Assembly (NCBI RefSeq): GCF_025574465.1
Contig: NZ_JAOBPP010000011.1
Location: forward strand, 36,931 to 100,930
DNA length: 64,000 nt
Direction of reading: 5' to 3'
From: Kordiimonas aestuarii
GTDB lineage: Bacteria > Pseudomonadota > Alphaproteobacteria > Sphingomonadales > Kordiimonadaceae
Shown here: one piece after another, positions 22,890 to 30,608 of the stretch
How positions within the stretch are numbered: the first letter of the stretch is position 1
Layout of the letters: every line of letters starts with the position of its first letter
The notes under the pieces: model-generated
Told to the model about the DNA's origin: nothing
Seen by the model: the letters and a program-made list of their open reading frames with translations, nothing else
Databases searched by the model: none
Program-made: the position numbers and the translations under genes

Positions 22890-23975
22890 CTATGTCGCTT
22901 TAACGATAAAGCGCTGCCTGACGCGCGCCGCGCCATCCATCGAATGTGTGCGTTCGCCTTGCGAATGATACTTGAACGTGAAGGTTGTACGCTTGTCGAA
23001 AACAAGGCGTTCCATTGCGGTGCGCCAGTCAGCAAGGCTTAGGGGATTAAACTGGTCGGCAGGCGTGTCTTTTGTTACCATAGTCAACGCCTGACGCTCC
23101 TTCTGCCACAAAGTGACTTCGCGCTGTTCATAGCGTTTGCCAGTCCACGCCCAGTACCGGATTGCGCAGTCGAAATATGCCTCGCGGTGTGGCGGGATCA
23201 CCTGAAAGGTTGTCCTGCCTTTAGGCAGACCGGGAAAAAGCCAGTTCTCCGGCTGGCCACCCGGTTGGGCGAGTACGCCACTGCTGCTTTCTCCCGGGAA
23301 AAGATCAACATTGACCGATGACCGACCTTTGCCCTCCAGCGCGGTTTGCCGCCGTTTCACGTCCGCCACCAGCGCTGCAATCTCATCGGCGCTTGGCTCA
23401 CTACCAAAACCCTTGGCGATGATGGCGCGGGCGCGGGTGCGGGAGAAACCGTTTTCGCGCAGGAAATGCTCAAACGCGCGCGGGTCATCGGGGATGCCGC
23501 CATGCGCTGATTTCACGCTGGTGATGCGGGCGAGTTCATTGGCCGGGAATGTCACGAGGGATATCTCCATCAGGTCTGCTTTTAAAATGGTGCGGGTGCC
23601 GGTGGCACTGTCACGCGTGGCTTCACGGGTGACAAAACCGATCGACAGGCCATCAAGCGCCCCCATGCGCAGAAGCTCATACGCCTCCGCCCCGCGGCCA
23701 GACATGGAAAGCCTGCCGCGCACGTATAGCCCGCGCTCGTCTTCGCGCACTTCGTCAAACCGGCCAATGGGCGATTTCGTGTCATGCTGCCAGAGAAGCA
23801 TCGGCAGCCGCGCCTTCAGGCTTTCCGCGAACGCACCACGGGCAACGGTGTCACCGTCACGGTCCACATTGCCGAAGATAGCGCCGTAGCCCTCGAACGT
23901 GCCCTCAACCCCGCCTGCCTTCAGCTCAAGCGGCATCGAGGCACGGGCGAGACCCGCATCTTTCACTATTGTCAT
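22890..23975 (-). CDS. HK97 prohead protease with extra C-terminal domain
   Basis: A 361-residue protein. Residues 1-215 are a prohead protease (GTA g4-like): GGVEGTFEGYGAIFGNVDRDGD, LPMLLWQHD with catalytic His64, GALDGLSIGF with the nucleophile Ser111, and a helical RAFEHFLRENGFSRTRARAIIAKGF segment. Residues ~195-214 form the EIAALVADVKRRQTALEG linker. After it come ~145 residues not expected in the family (beta-rich, FQVIPPHREAYFDCAIRYW). The linker recurs in the array gene at 20.5 kb, so the tail seems to be an exchangeable module. Start at 23975 chosen because it matches family length; AAGGA lies upstream. Confidence 0.85.
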   Translation of the reverse strand: MTIVKDAGLARASMPLELKAGGVEGTFEGYGAIFGNVDRDGDTVARGAFAESLKARLPMLLWQHDTKSPIGRFDEVREDERGLYVRGRLSMSGRGAEAYELLRMGALDGLSIGFVTREATRDSATGTRTILKADLMEISLVTFPANELARITSVKSAHGGIPDDPRAFEHFLRENGFSRTRARAIIAKGFGSEPSADEIAALVADVKRRQTALEGKGRSSVNVDLFPGESSSGVLAQPGGQPENWLFPGLPKGRTTFQVIPPHREAYFDCAIRYWAWTGKRYEQREVTLWQKERQALTMVTKDTPADQFNPLSLADWRTAMERLVFDKRTTFTFKYHSQGERTHSMDGAARVRQRFIVKAT

Positions 23976-24024
23976 GAAGCATTTTCCTTGGTTTAACCGT
24001 GGTGAAACCCACGGAGAGAATAGA

Positions 24025-24294
24025 GTGCCGCACGAGCAGGATTTGACGCCGACAGCAGACGCCGCCACCACAGCGAAATACCGCTTCTGGCTCGTGTTCC
24101 TGTGCCTCGTGCTGAGCGCGTTCCTCAGCACACTCGCCATCGGCGCGCTCTCCGCAGGCGACGGCATGGCGCAAGACCTCGGTATCGCGCGGGACGATTT
24201 CCTCACACGGTATGAGCTGCTGTCATTCGGCTTATGGGCACTCGCCGCCGGCGCGCTTTATCTCGGCTACAAGATCAGACCGGGCGGGGATTAA
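24025..24294 (+). CDS. Small two-TM membrane protein
   Basis: An 89-residue protein starting at GTG 24025 (VPHEQDLTPTADAAT...), with GGAGA 8 bases upstream. Two membrane segments: FWLVFLCLVLSAFLSTLAIGAL and ELLSFGLWALAAGALYLGY. It is inverted relative to its neighbours and ends overlapping the 3' end of the next gene by 4 bases. An ATG at 23974 in frame would overlap the protease start codon and lacks a ribosome binding site. Unrecognised. Confidence 0.6.
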   Translation: MPHEQDLTPTADAATTAKYRFWLVFLCLVLSAFLSTLAIGALSAGDGMAQDLGIARDDFLTRYELLSFGLWALAAGALYLGYKIRPGGD

Positions 24295-24947
24295 TCCGCG
24301 CGGGTATAGCCTTTTACATACCCAATACCAAACAAACCATCCCCCACCACCAGGGTTAATTCGTCGCCCTGCTGAAGGGTTGCTCTGTCAGCCTTAGATA
24401 TCCTTATTTCAACGAGACTATGAGCTTTTGGCCAACCGCGCACCTCAGCATACTCAAATTTTGTCCTCTTAAGCGTAAACTGCCCGAGCCGTTCCACTCG
24501 GACATCTGCTTCGTAAGTGTTCTCTGGGTCGAGCAGGATATTGGACCATGACAAAACAAATAGCGGGTATCCTGAAAGCGCTAATACGATGAATGCATCG
24601 CTCACAGCATCACGGAAGGATTGATACCGTCGTTCAGGCTTGATGAGTGCGTTAGGCTCCCAAATGTACAACGACCAGATCAAGGCTGTCAGCGCTAAAG
24701 ACACGACGAACATTGGCCCCATCCCAGTAGTACCGCCAAGCATGCCAGCACCGGGCATGGCGGCATCCACAAGCAACGCCACACCGATGCAAATAACCGT
24801 GATGAATATTGCCAATGAACCGCCCCCTATTCTTGTAAGTAGATGGGCATTTTTTCGGGCTTCGTCAATCCTTCGCGGACTTCCCCATCCCCAGCATTCG
24901 CCGTTTCTCGGCGTCCGAGAGGAAGCCTGCGTTTGCGATGCGGTCAA
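24291..24947 (-). CDS. Three-TM membrane protein
   Basis: A 218-residue protein with three membrane segments (LAIFITVICIGVALLVDAAM, MFVVSLALTALIWSLYI, AFIVLALSGYPLFVLSW) and a C-terminal beta domain (AEVRGWPKAHSLVEIRISKADRATLQQGDELTLVV). It begins inside the portal gene (83-base overlap) because no later start codon exists before the membrane segments. Not a known capsid gene; its place between portal and protease is occupied in GTAs by a short gene of unknown function. Confidence 0.55.
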   Translation of the reverse strand: MTASQTQASSRTPRNGECWGWGSPRRIDEARKNAHLLTRIGGGSLAIFITVICIGVALLVDAAMPGAGMLGGTTGMGPMFVVSLALTALIWSLYIWEPNALIKPERRYQSFRDAVSDAFIVLALSGYPLFVLSWSNILLDPENTYEADVRVERLGQFTLKRTKFEYAEVRGWPKAHSLVEIRISKADRATLQQGDELTLVVGDGLFGIGYVKGYTRAD

Positions 24948-26028
24948 ACCTTGCGGTGCGTTTGGCCTCTAGGGCGGGCACGTCGTCGAGGTCGGGCTTG
25001 AGGGTCAGGCTGCGGTCACCGAACATGGGGGTTAGCCAGTTGGTGAGCTCGTTCGCGATCTCGATGAGCATCGGGATGACGGTGTCCTCCCACAGGCTTT
25101 GCCGGGCTTCGGAATAGTTTGAATATGTTTGCGCGTCGGGGATGCCGAGCATCTGCGGCGGCACGCCGAAGGCCATGGCGATCTCCCGCGCACTCATATT
25201 CTTCGCCGCAGTCCAGTCCATATCGCGGGGCGACATGCCCATCTCTTGCCACTTGAGGCCACCCTCGAGCAGCAGCGGGCGACCGGCGTTGCTGCCACCT
25301 GTGTACCGCCGCTCCACCTCCGCCTTCAAATGGCTGAACTGTTCGTCCGTCAGCGGAGCATCGCCTGCCTCGGAATACAGCACGCCGGATGGTGCGCCGC
25401 CGTTCTGGATAAGGGCGAGGTTCCAGCGGCTGCCTTCATTGAAGGCATCGACGGAAAGTGCAGCGGCCTCAAGGGGTGCCATGCCGTACCAGTCAGAGAG
25501 CGGGTTGAAGGTTTTCCAATGCAATACCGAGCGAGCGCCATAGCGCTGGGTCTTGCCCGCCACTTTCTGCTCAAAGCCTGACGGCAGGCCGTCCTGCCCT
25601 TCAAGCACATTCACCGTATCGGGCCGCATGAGCCACAGTTCCTTCGGCGCGCGGCCATCCGGCCCCACGGCGAGGGCATAGGCGTTGCCGGCGATCAGGT
25701 GATAGCCGACGAGGTTATAAATGAAATTCTCCCCCCGCACGCGTGGGTTGGGCCGCGCGAGCAAGGAGAGGATCGGGTGGTCCGACAGCATGTCGTCACC
25801 CCGGTAAAGCCGCATTGGCACACTGGCGCAGGCGCGGGCGACAAGCCCCACCGCGCGGTAGGCAATGACATTCTGGCGGTACCCTTCGTCCGACAGCCGG
25901 TCATACCGGTGCGGGGTGGCAACCGCCTGCCCCGGCCCCACGCGGGAGAATACCGGGCGGTTCATAGATTTCGCCGTCACCGGTGCCGGGCGGGTAGGTT
26001 TGAATTTATCCCAAAAGGCCATGGTCAT
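24865..26028 (-). CDS. HK97-family portal protein
   Basis: A 387-residue portal protein (GTA g3-like). Characteristic blocks are AYRAVGLVARACASVPMRLYRG, LLARPNPRVRGENFIYNLVGYHLIAGNAYA, LHWKTFNPLSDWYGMAPLEAAALSVDAFNEGSRWNLALIQNGGAPSGVL, and MSAREIAMAFGVPPQMLGIPDAQTYSNYSEARQSLWEDTVIPMLIEIANELTNWL. Twelve copies form the DNA channel. It overlaps the terminase stop by 4 bases (ATGA), and its length is typical. Confidence 0.95.
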   Translation of the reverse strand: MTMAFWDKFKPTRPAPVTAKSMNRPVFSRVGPGQAVATPHRYDRLSDEGYRQNVIAYRAVGLVARACASVPMRLYRGDDMLSDHPILSLLARPNPRVRGENFIYNLVGYHLIAGNAYALAVGPDGRAPKELWLMRPDTVNVLEGQDGLPSGFEQKVAGKTQRYGARSVLHWKTFNPLSDWYGMAPLEAAALSVDAFNEGSRWNLALIQNGGAPSGVLYSEAGDAPLTDEQFSHLKAEVERRYTGGSNAGRPLLLEGGLKWQEMGMSPRDMDWTAAKNMSAREIAMAFGVPPQMLGIPDAQTYSNYSEARQSLWEDTVIPMLIEIANELTNWLTPMFGDRSLTLKPDLDDVPALEAKRTARFDRIANAGFLSDAEKRRMLGMGKSAKD

Positions 26029-27323
26029 AGGGTCCTTATCCGTGGTGGTGTGGCGCGCATGAGCATCAGGTTCGTCAGCGCCCAGACAAGCGCATCCATA
26101 CGGTCGGGGCTTGCCGCCCCCTCGCCCGTATAGGTCGCCATCTGGTCTTCAAGCGCGGGGTAAGCGCCCGCGTGGTGCACAAGGCCGCGTTCATAAAGTG
26201 CGGCCACCGGTTCCGCGCGGGCGTGTTTGCCGCGTGACGCGTGCACCGCCGTGACCGCCACGCTTTCATCCACCTGGGCAATAAGCCCCGGCACCAGCGC
26301 GCCGCCCTGGTTCACTTCCACCACGATGCGGTCGGCCTGAAGCCGGTGATAAAGCGTGACGGCCCGCCGGGCCCAGCCAAGGGGGGAAAGCCCCCTCGCG
26401 CTTTCGTCCGCGACCACATAGGCGTGGCCGCTGTGATCTGAGGCGAGGCCTGCGGCCACAATGCCGCATTCATCAGCGCCTGCGCCCGCGCTCACCGGCG
26501 GGTCAACGCCGATGACGATGCGGCCAAGCTCAGGGGCGGTGCGCACGCGGGTTTCCTCAATGAGCGTGCGGGACCACAAGGCCCCCGGCACGTCTTCCAG
26601 AATTTCAGCCAGCAGTTCCTGCCGCCCGAGGCGGGTGCCGTCATAGCGGCTGATCACCTCATCCGCGAAGGCGGGGGCGAGGTTGGCCATATTGTCGTAG
26701 GTCGAGCCGCGCGTGACATGGGTGCCGTCCGCCATCATGATGGCCTTGAGGAGGGCTTGCGGCTTTGGCGTGGTGGTAATCACCACACGCGGGTCCGCGC
26801 CCAGCCGCAGGCCAAATTGCAGGTTGTCCCACGTGGCTTCGCCTTCGCGCCAGGCGCACAGCTCATCACACCATGCGGCGTCATGCTGGGGTCCCCTGAG
26901 CCGCTCCGGCTCCTCGGCGCTATAAAGGTAAGCGCAGGCACCATTGGGCCAGCTCAGTCGTTTTTTACTCGGTTCATAATGCGGGCGGTTCCAGGGCGGT
27001 GAGATGGCAAGAAGGCCGCTTTCGCCCTCCACCATCACTGCCCGCGCGTCATGGAGCGTGGGGCCAATGAGCGCGGCACGCCCCGCGCGCCCGGCCTCAA
27101 CCTCGCCCCTCAGCCACTCAGCGCCCGTGCGGGTTTTACCAAAGCCGCGCCCGGCGAGGATAAGCCAGCGCCGCCAGTCAGTGGTTGGTGCCAGCTGGTT
27201 TGCCCGCGCCCAGAAGGCCCAGTCATAGAGGAGCACCGCTACCTCACGGTCCGTGAGGCCTTCAATGAACTCAGCCCGAGTGTGGGGGCCGAGTGAGCGC
27301 ACAAAGTTTGCTGAATAGTGCAT
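26025..27323 (-). CDS. Terminase large subunit (GTA g2-like)
   Basis: A 432-residue packaging motor. ATPase: Walker A AGRGFGKT (Lys63), Walker B AAWCDELCAW (Asp153-Glu154), and coupling motif VVITTTPKP. Nuclease: VIGVDPP (Asp274) and DRMDALVWAL near the end. Sequence similarity is to terminases of GTAs and related prophages. It pumps DNA into proheads and cuts it, by a headful mechanism in GTAs. Start overlaps the preceding small-subunit gene by 53 bases. Confidence 0.95.
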   Translation of the reverse strand: MHYSANFVRSLGPHTRAEFIEGLTDREVAVLLYDWAFWARANQLAPTTDWRRWLILAGRGFGKTRTGAEWLRGEVEAGRAGRAALIGPTLHDARAVMVEGESGLLAISPPWNRPHYEPSKKRLSWPNGACAYLYSAEEPERLRGPQHDAAWCDELCAWREGEATWDNLQFGLRLGADPRVVITTTPKPQALLKAIMMADGTHVTRGSTYDNMANLAPAFADEVISRYDGTRLGRQELLAEILEDVPGALWSRTLIEETRVRTAPELGRIVIGVDPPVSAGAGADECGIVAAGLASDHSGHAYVVADESARGLSPLGWARRAVTLYHRLQADRIVVEVNQGGALVPGLIAQVDESVAVTAVHASRGKHARAEPVAALYERGLVHHAGAYPALEDQMATYTGEGAASPDRMDALVWALTNLMLMRATPPRIRTL

Positions 27324-27723
27324 CCCGTGCGCCTTTCAATTTGTCGTCTTCCACGGCTCCGCCCTCCGCCTTGCCGCCATATTTAGCTGGCTGACGCGAC
27401 TTGAGGAGGAACATGAGAAGGCTGTCTGATTTCTCGGTCACCTCACCCACAAGAGTGCCGCCCCGGTACACGGGCTTTTTCACCCCCATCAGCGCACGGC
27501 GGATGGCTTCGGCCTCCACCGGGTCGTCCGGCTGGTTTTCCGCCGCCGACCAGAGGGTTGCGAAATGGGCGTCTGCCTTGCGCCAGTCATAGACCGTGCG
27601 GCGCGCCACCGACGCCAGGCGTGCCGCCTCCTGCACAGACACGCCGGAAAACAGCGCACACAGGAAAGTATCCTTGCGGGCGGCGCGGGCGGCCTCCGGG
27701 CTTATGGTGGCTTCATCCGTCAT
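27271..27723 (-). CDS. Terminase small subunit-like protein
   Basis: A 150-residue protein starting MTDEATISPEAARAARKDTFLCALFSGVSVQEAARLASVARRTVYDWRKADAHFATLWSAAE. It has a helix-turn-helix (VQEAARLASVARRTVYDWRK) and the C-terminal LLMFLLKSRQPAKYG block common in phage small terminases. It selects DNA for packaging. It is the first gene of the minus-strand structural cluster; the ATG at 27723 gives the best fit, and the longer frame has no such features. Confidence 0.85.
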   Translation of the reverse strand: MTDEATISPEAARAARKDTFLCALFSGVSVQEAARLASVARRTVYDWRKADAHFATLWSAAENQPDDPVEAEAIRRALMGVKKPVYRGGTLVGEVTEKSDSLLMFLLKSRQPAKYGGKAEGGAVEDDKLKGARDALFSKLCALTRPPHSG

Positions 27724-27944
27724 GCAGGTTTCCCATACAAAAAACGCCGCAAGCCAGCTGGCCGCAGCGTGTGAATGTCTCAGCTTCAAGGAACAGGAAG
27801 GCTTCACCAGCGCCCCTATAAGAGCCACCACAGGGCCTCGCGCCCAATTCCCCATCGAACAGATATAACTATGCCAAAACCCGGGTTTGGGTGCAAGAGA
27901 AATTTACGTTTTTTGTAATTTTATTCATACCCGGCGTAAAAACC
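27724..27944 (-). other. Upstream region of the structural cluster
   Basis: About 220 bases between the first cluster gene and the next gene. An AT-rich stretch near 27898-27945 (TTTACGTTTTTTGTAATTTTA) could hold promoter elements. I see no integrase, repressor or tRNA here. Confidence 0.35.
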
Positions 27945-28820
27945 TTAGTTCTCCGCCGTCTTGTCCAGCTCACCGCGGGCCTTCAGGGCGGCATGGAAGT
28001 CATCCACGGCGCGGTCATCAAGCCATTCCTCATAAAAACGGCGGTGCGCAAGCTTGAGGGCGGGCGCGACCCGGTTAACCTCGGCGATCACCCCGGCGCC
28101 AAACTCGCTTTTGCTGCAACCGACATTGTTCAACAGCATATCCGGCTCGCCCGCGATGGGCAGCGTGGTGAAGGCATCGGCGCGCCCCAGCATCTGGAAA
28201 CGGTAGGTAGCTTCAAACGCAAAGGCAAAGCCGTAATTGATGCGGCCATGCAGCATGAGGGCGGCAAAACGCGGGTTCGGCAGCTCCACCTTGCCGTCAG
28301 CTTTTGTCTGTTTGTCGATATAGGCGTTGATGCGCGGGCTGTAGACGCGGTTGACCTCAACCCCGTACATCAGGCCATTTGCCGCGAACAGTTTCTCAAG
28401 GTCCACTTCCCCCGCCGCGTTGAGATACCGCAGGAAACGTGGCGCCGTCTTTTTCAGCATCAGCAGCCGATTGGGCAGGATTTCGATCACCGGTTCGGAA
28501 AAATAGGCGTAAGCCTCGCGCTCGGCCGTTTTGAAAAGCCCCAGATGGCAAGCGTTTTCACGCGCCTTCAACTCGCCGTGCATGCGGCTGAGCGAGGAAT
28601 AGACCTTCAGGTGATTATAGCCGGGCAACTGGGCGTGCAGATAGGCCAGCGCCTTGTCGGCAAAACCCTGGCCCGCCTGCGGACCGTCGGTGATATGAAG
28701 GGGCGGGAAGCTTTGGTAATACCAGCGAATGATCGGCTTCTCGTGGTCTCCCTGCGCAAAAGCCGGGCACGAGACAACAATCAAACCGATGAGGCCAGCA
28801 ATAAAACGTAGCAAGAGCAT
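27945..28820 (-). CDS. Periplasmic binding-like protein (TIGR02285/SBP_bac_3 type)
   Basis: A 291-residue secreted protein with a signal peptide (MLLLRFIAGLIGLIVVSCPAFA). IIRWYYQSFPPLHITDGPQAGQGFADKAL and ACHLGLFKTAEREAYAYFSEPVIEILPNRLLML match the pattern of TIGR02285-type solute-binding-like proteins, which often serve as sensory or transporter-associated domains. No transporter genes are adjacent. Three more binding-like proteins occur at 43.2, 46.2 and 47.0 kb. Start at 28820 chosen over 28832 because GGGG lies 8-9 bases upstream. Confidence 0.75.
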   Translation of the reverse strand: MLLLRFIAGLIGLIVVSCPAFAQGDHEKPIIRWYYQSFPPLHITDGPQAGQGFADKALAYLHAQLPGYNHLKVYSSLSRMHGELKARENACHLGLFKTAEREAYAYFSEPVIEILPNRLLMLKKTAPRFLRYLNAAGEVDLEKLFAANGLMYGVEVNRVYSPRINAYIDKQTKADGKVELPNPRFAALMLHGRINYGFAFAFEATYRFQMLGRADAFTTLPIAGEPDMLLNNVGCSKSEFGAGVIAEVNRVAPALKLAHRRFYEEWLDDRAVDDFHAALKARGELDKTAEN

Positions 28821-29225
28821 TCCATACCCCAAATCGGCCGGGAACGATTAAACAAAACAGCGCCGGCACTGGTTCAGGGTGTAGCGAGACAACTGCACGA
28901 CCCCGCCGATCTGGCCCAGACCGGCCTGATCAGCAATATCATGATATGACGCACAATCAAGCGCGGCAACATCCGTCTAAACGAAAGTTTGAATAAACAC
29001 TGCTTCTGCCGGGAAGCGCCGACTTTGTCACGCACCGCGTGCGGGCAGCCATGGGGGCCAGATGAACCCCGGAAAAAAGAAAAGCCCGCCCCAGGTTTTA
29101 ATGTCCTGGAGACGGGCCTATTCGGTCACTATGGCTTTGGCCATGGTGCAATAGGGCATGGAGCGAAGCAAGTCTTTTTTTATTAATTTTGGCGATGTTT
29201 CGCTAAGTCGGTGCAATAGCTGACC
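28821..29225. other. Intergenic region with a terminator
   Basis: About 400 bases between two minus-strand genes. Apart from the terminator at 29074-29119, I see no convincing gene; a 65-codon frame at 28989 overlaps the terminator and is not supported. Confidence 0.4.
29074..29119 (-). terminator. Rho-independent terminator
   Basis: On the minus strand a GC-rich hairpin (GCCCGTCTCCAGG / CCTGGGGCGGGC arms, loop ACATTAAAA) is followed by TTTTCTTTTTT. It would end the transcript of the PAS-like gene at 29226-29801. Confidence 0.8.
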
Positions 29226-29801
29226 TTACGGAAACGACACCCTTCGCCGCGCGGGCACAACTGCTGGCACGCCGTGCCCAAGGTCGATATATTCCGCCCG
29301 CTCAATGTGCATTGAACCGGAGCCGTCGCGCGCGTTGTCCCCCGGCAACATCCGGGAACTTTCGGCGTGGTTCAGCACCATGAAACCGGCCCCGAGGACA
29401 TAGCGCACACCGCCATCTTCATCCGCAAGCGGCACGCCAAGCGTATGCACGTCATAGGTCGTGCTTTGGCTGGTTTTGATTTGCCGCAGCAATCGTCCGG
29501 CGCAGGGCTGCGCGCGGTACCCTTCAATGAAATCCTCATAAAAATCCCAGTCGGCGCGGTCGAGCTTGTCAAAATAGTTGCTGCCGGTGAGGCGAAAACT
29601 TTCGTTTTCCTCCATTGCGCTCCCAACCAGACGGATATGAAGGTCGTATTTGCCGCGCACCTCAGACAGGAAAAGATGCGGCATGAGGTCAGCCGCTCTT
29701 GCGGGCTTGAAACTTCGTTTAAGCGGCACGCCGCCCTGCTCACGCGGCAGCGCCTTCCACAGATCAAGGAAGGTCCGAAACAGCCGCTCCCCTTTTTGCA
29801 T
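29226..29801 (-). CDS. PAS_5-like domain protein
   Basis: A 191-residue soluble protein. FLDLWKALPREQGGVPLKRSFKPARAADLMPHLFLSEVRGKYDLHIRLVGSAMEE follows the PAS_5 pattern (W, P-x-R-x-x-[FI]-x-P, LP-x-[IL]-FL, R-[LY]-x-G-[ST]). The C-terminus is YIDLGHGVPAV, as in the two paralogues. A downstream terminator ends the transcript. These proteins may sense small ligands or redox state; no output domain is fused, so the mechanism is unknown. Confidence 0.75.
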   Translation of the reverse strand: MQKGERLFRTFLDLWKALPREQGGVPLKRSFKPARAADLMPHLFLSEVRGKYDLHIRLVGSAMEENESFRLTGSNYFDKLDRADWDFYEDFIEGYRAQPCAGRLLRQIKTSQSTTYDVHTLGVPLADEDGGVRYVLGAGFMVLNHAESSRMLPGDNARDGSGSMHIERAEYIDLGHGVPAVVPARRRVSFP

Positions 29802-29992
29802 ATGCCCAGAACTCCGCCCGGCCCCCGCCGCACCGCAAAACAGTAGCAGACTTTTTTACCTCTCGCGAAGGCCTATTAACCCTTCGTACGTAAAACCTGT
29901 GTAGAATGCCTGAAAACCAAGGGAAATTTATCCTTTTCAGGAAAGTACCATTTCGGTATAGTCCCGCGGTAGGGGCAACTGGGAGCGAAGTA

Positions 29993-30112
29993 ATGAAGAA
30001 GAACTGTGCAAACGCGCAGCCCCGGCATGGCGCAATTTGCCTTCTGGGGACGTTTGCTTTTTTTGGCATCATTGGTGCCGCATTTTACTGGAGTATCACC
30101 GTCGCCATGTAG
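29993..30112 (+). CDS. 39-residue membrane peptide
   Basis: A short protein (MKKNCANAQPRHG..., then ICLLGTFAFFGIIGAAFYW) with a single membrane segment. GGAGCGAAG lies just upstream of ATG 29993. It is upstream of the tandem repeat and terminator region. Supported by ribosome binding site and hydrophobic pattern only. Confidence 0.45.
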   Translation: MKKNCANAQPRHGAICLLGTFAFFGIIGAAFYWSITVAM

Positions 30113-30180
30113 GGTGGCGAGGCTGATATCTTCGGGCTAGAGATCACCAGAGGGCCCCACGGGGCCCGATACCGACCAAA

Positions 30181-30279
30181 ACAAAGCCTGACTGAACAAA
30201 GACTGACTGAACAAAGACTGACTGAACAAAGACTGACTGAACAAAGACTGACTGAACAAAGACTGACTGAACAAAGACC
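30181..30279. repeat. 15-bp tandem repeat, six units
   Basis: Six tandem copies of ACAAAGACTGACTGA (first copy has one change) plus a partial seventh. It is a perfect short tandem array in noncoding DNA, between the small TM gene and a bidirectional terminator. Confidence 0.95.
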
Positions 30280-30328
30280 AAGCGGAAGACGAGAGGGCTG
30301 TTCCCATCAAGCCAAACCGGACCGCTGA

Positions 30329-30366
30329 CAAAAAAGACCGCAGGTTTTCGCCGCGCGGTCTTTTTT
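30329..30366. terminator. Bidirectional terminator
   Basis: AAAAAAGACCGC and GCGGTCTTTTTT arms around a loop (AGGTTTTCGCC). The U-tracts on both sides allow termination in either direction. Confidence 0.85.
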
Positions 30367-30608
30367 GCATTCGGGCCTTGCCGCAGACGCCATGCCGCAT
30401 CACGCGGTACAACGCTTTTAATCCGCCGTCCGGCTGCCCATATAGGGTAAGGTATATATATTCATACTGAATACATGCCTGATCCTGCAACCATGGCCGA
30501 TAACGCTTTACGCGCGCGCGGCCAGAGCCGCATGATGAAGGCCAACAAGAAGCAGGCAAAGGCCTGCCCTCCTCCCCGCGCCACGACTGACATGACGGAT
30601 GACAAACC

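Noticed and set aside
23973..23976. Overlapping ATG codons on both strands (CATG) at the protease start
   Set aside because: The plus-strand ATG lacks a ribosome binding site; GTG 24025 with GGAGA is the better start for the plus gene.
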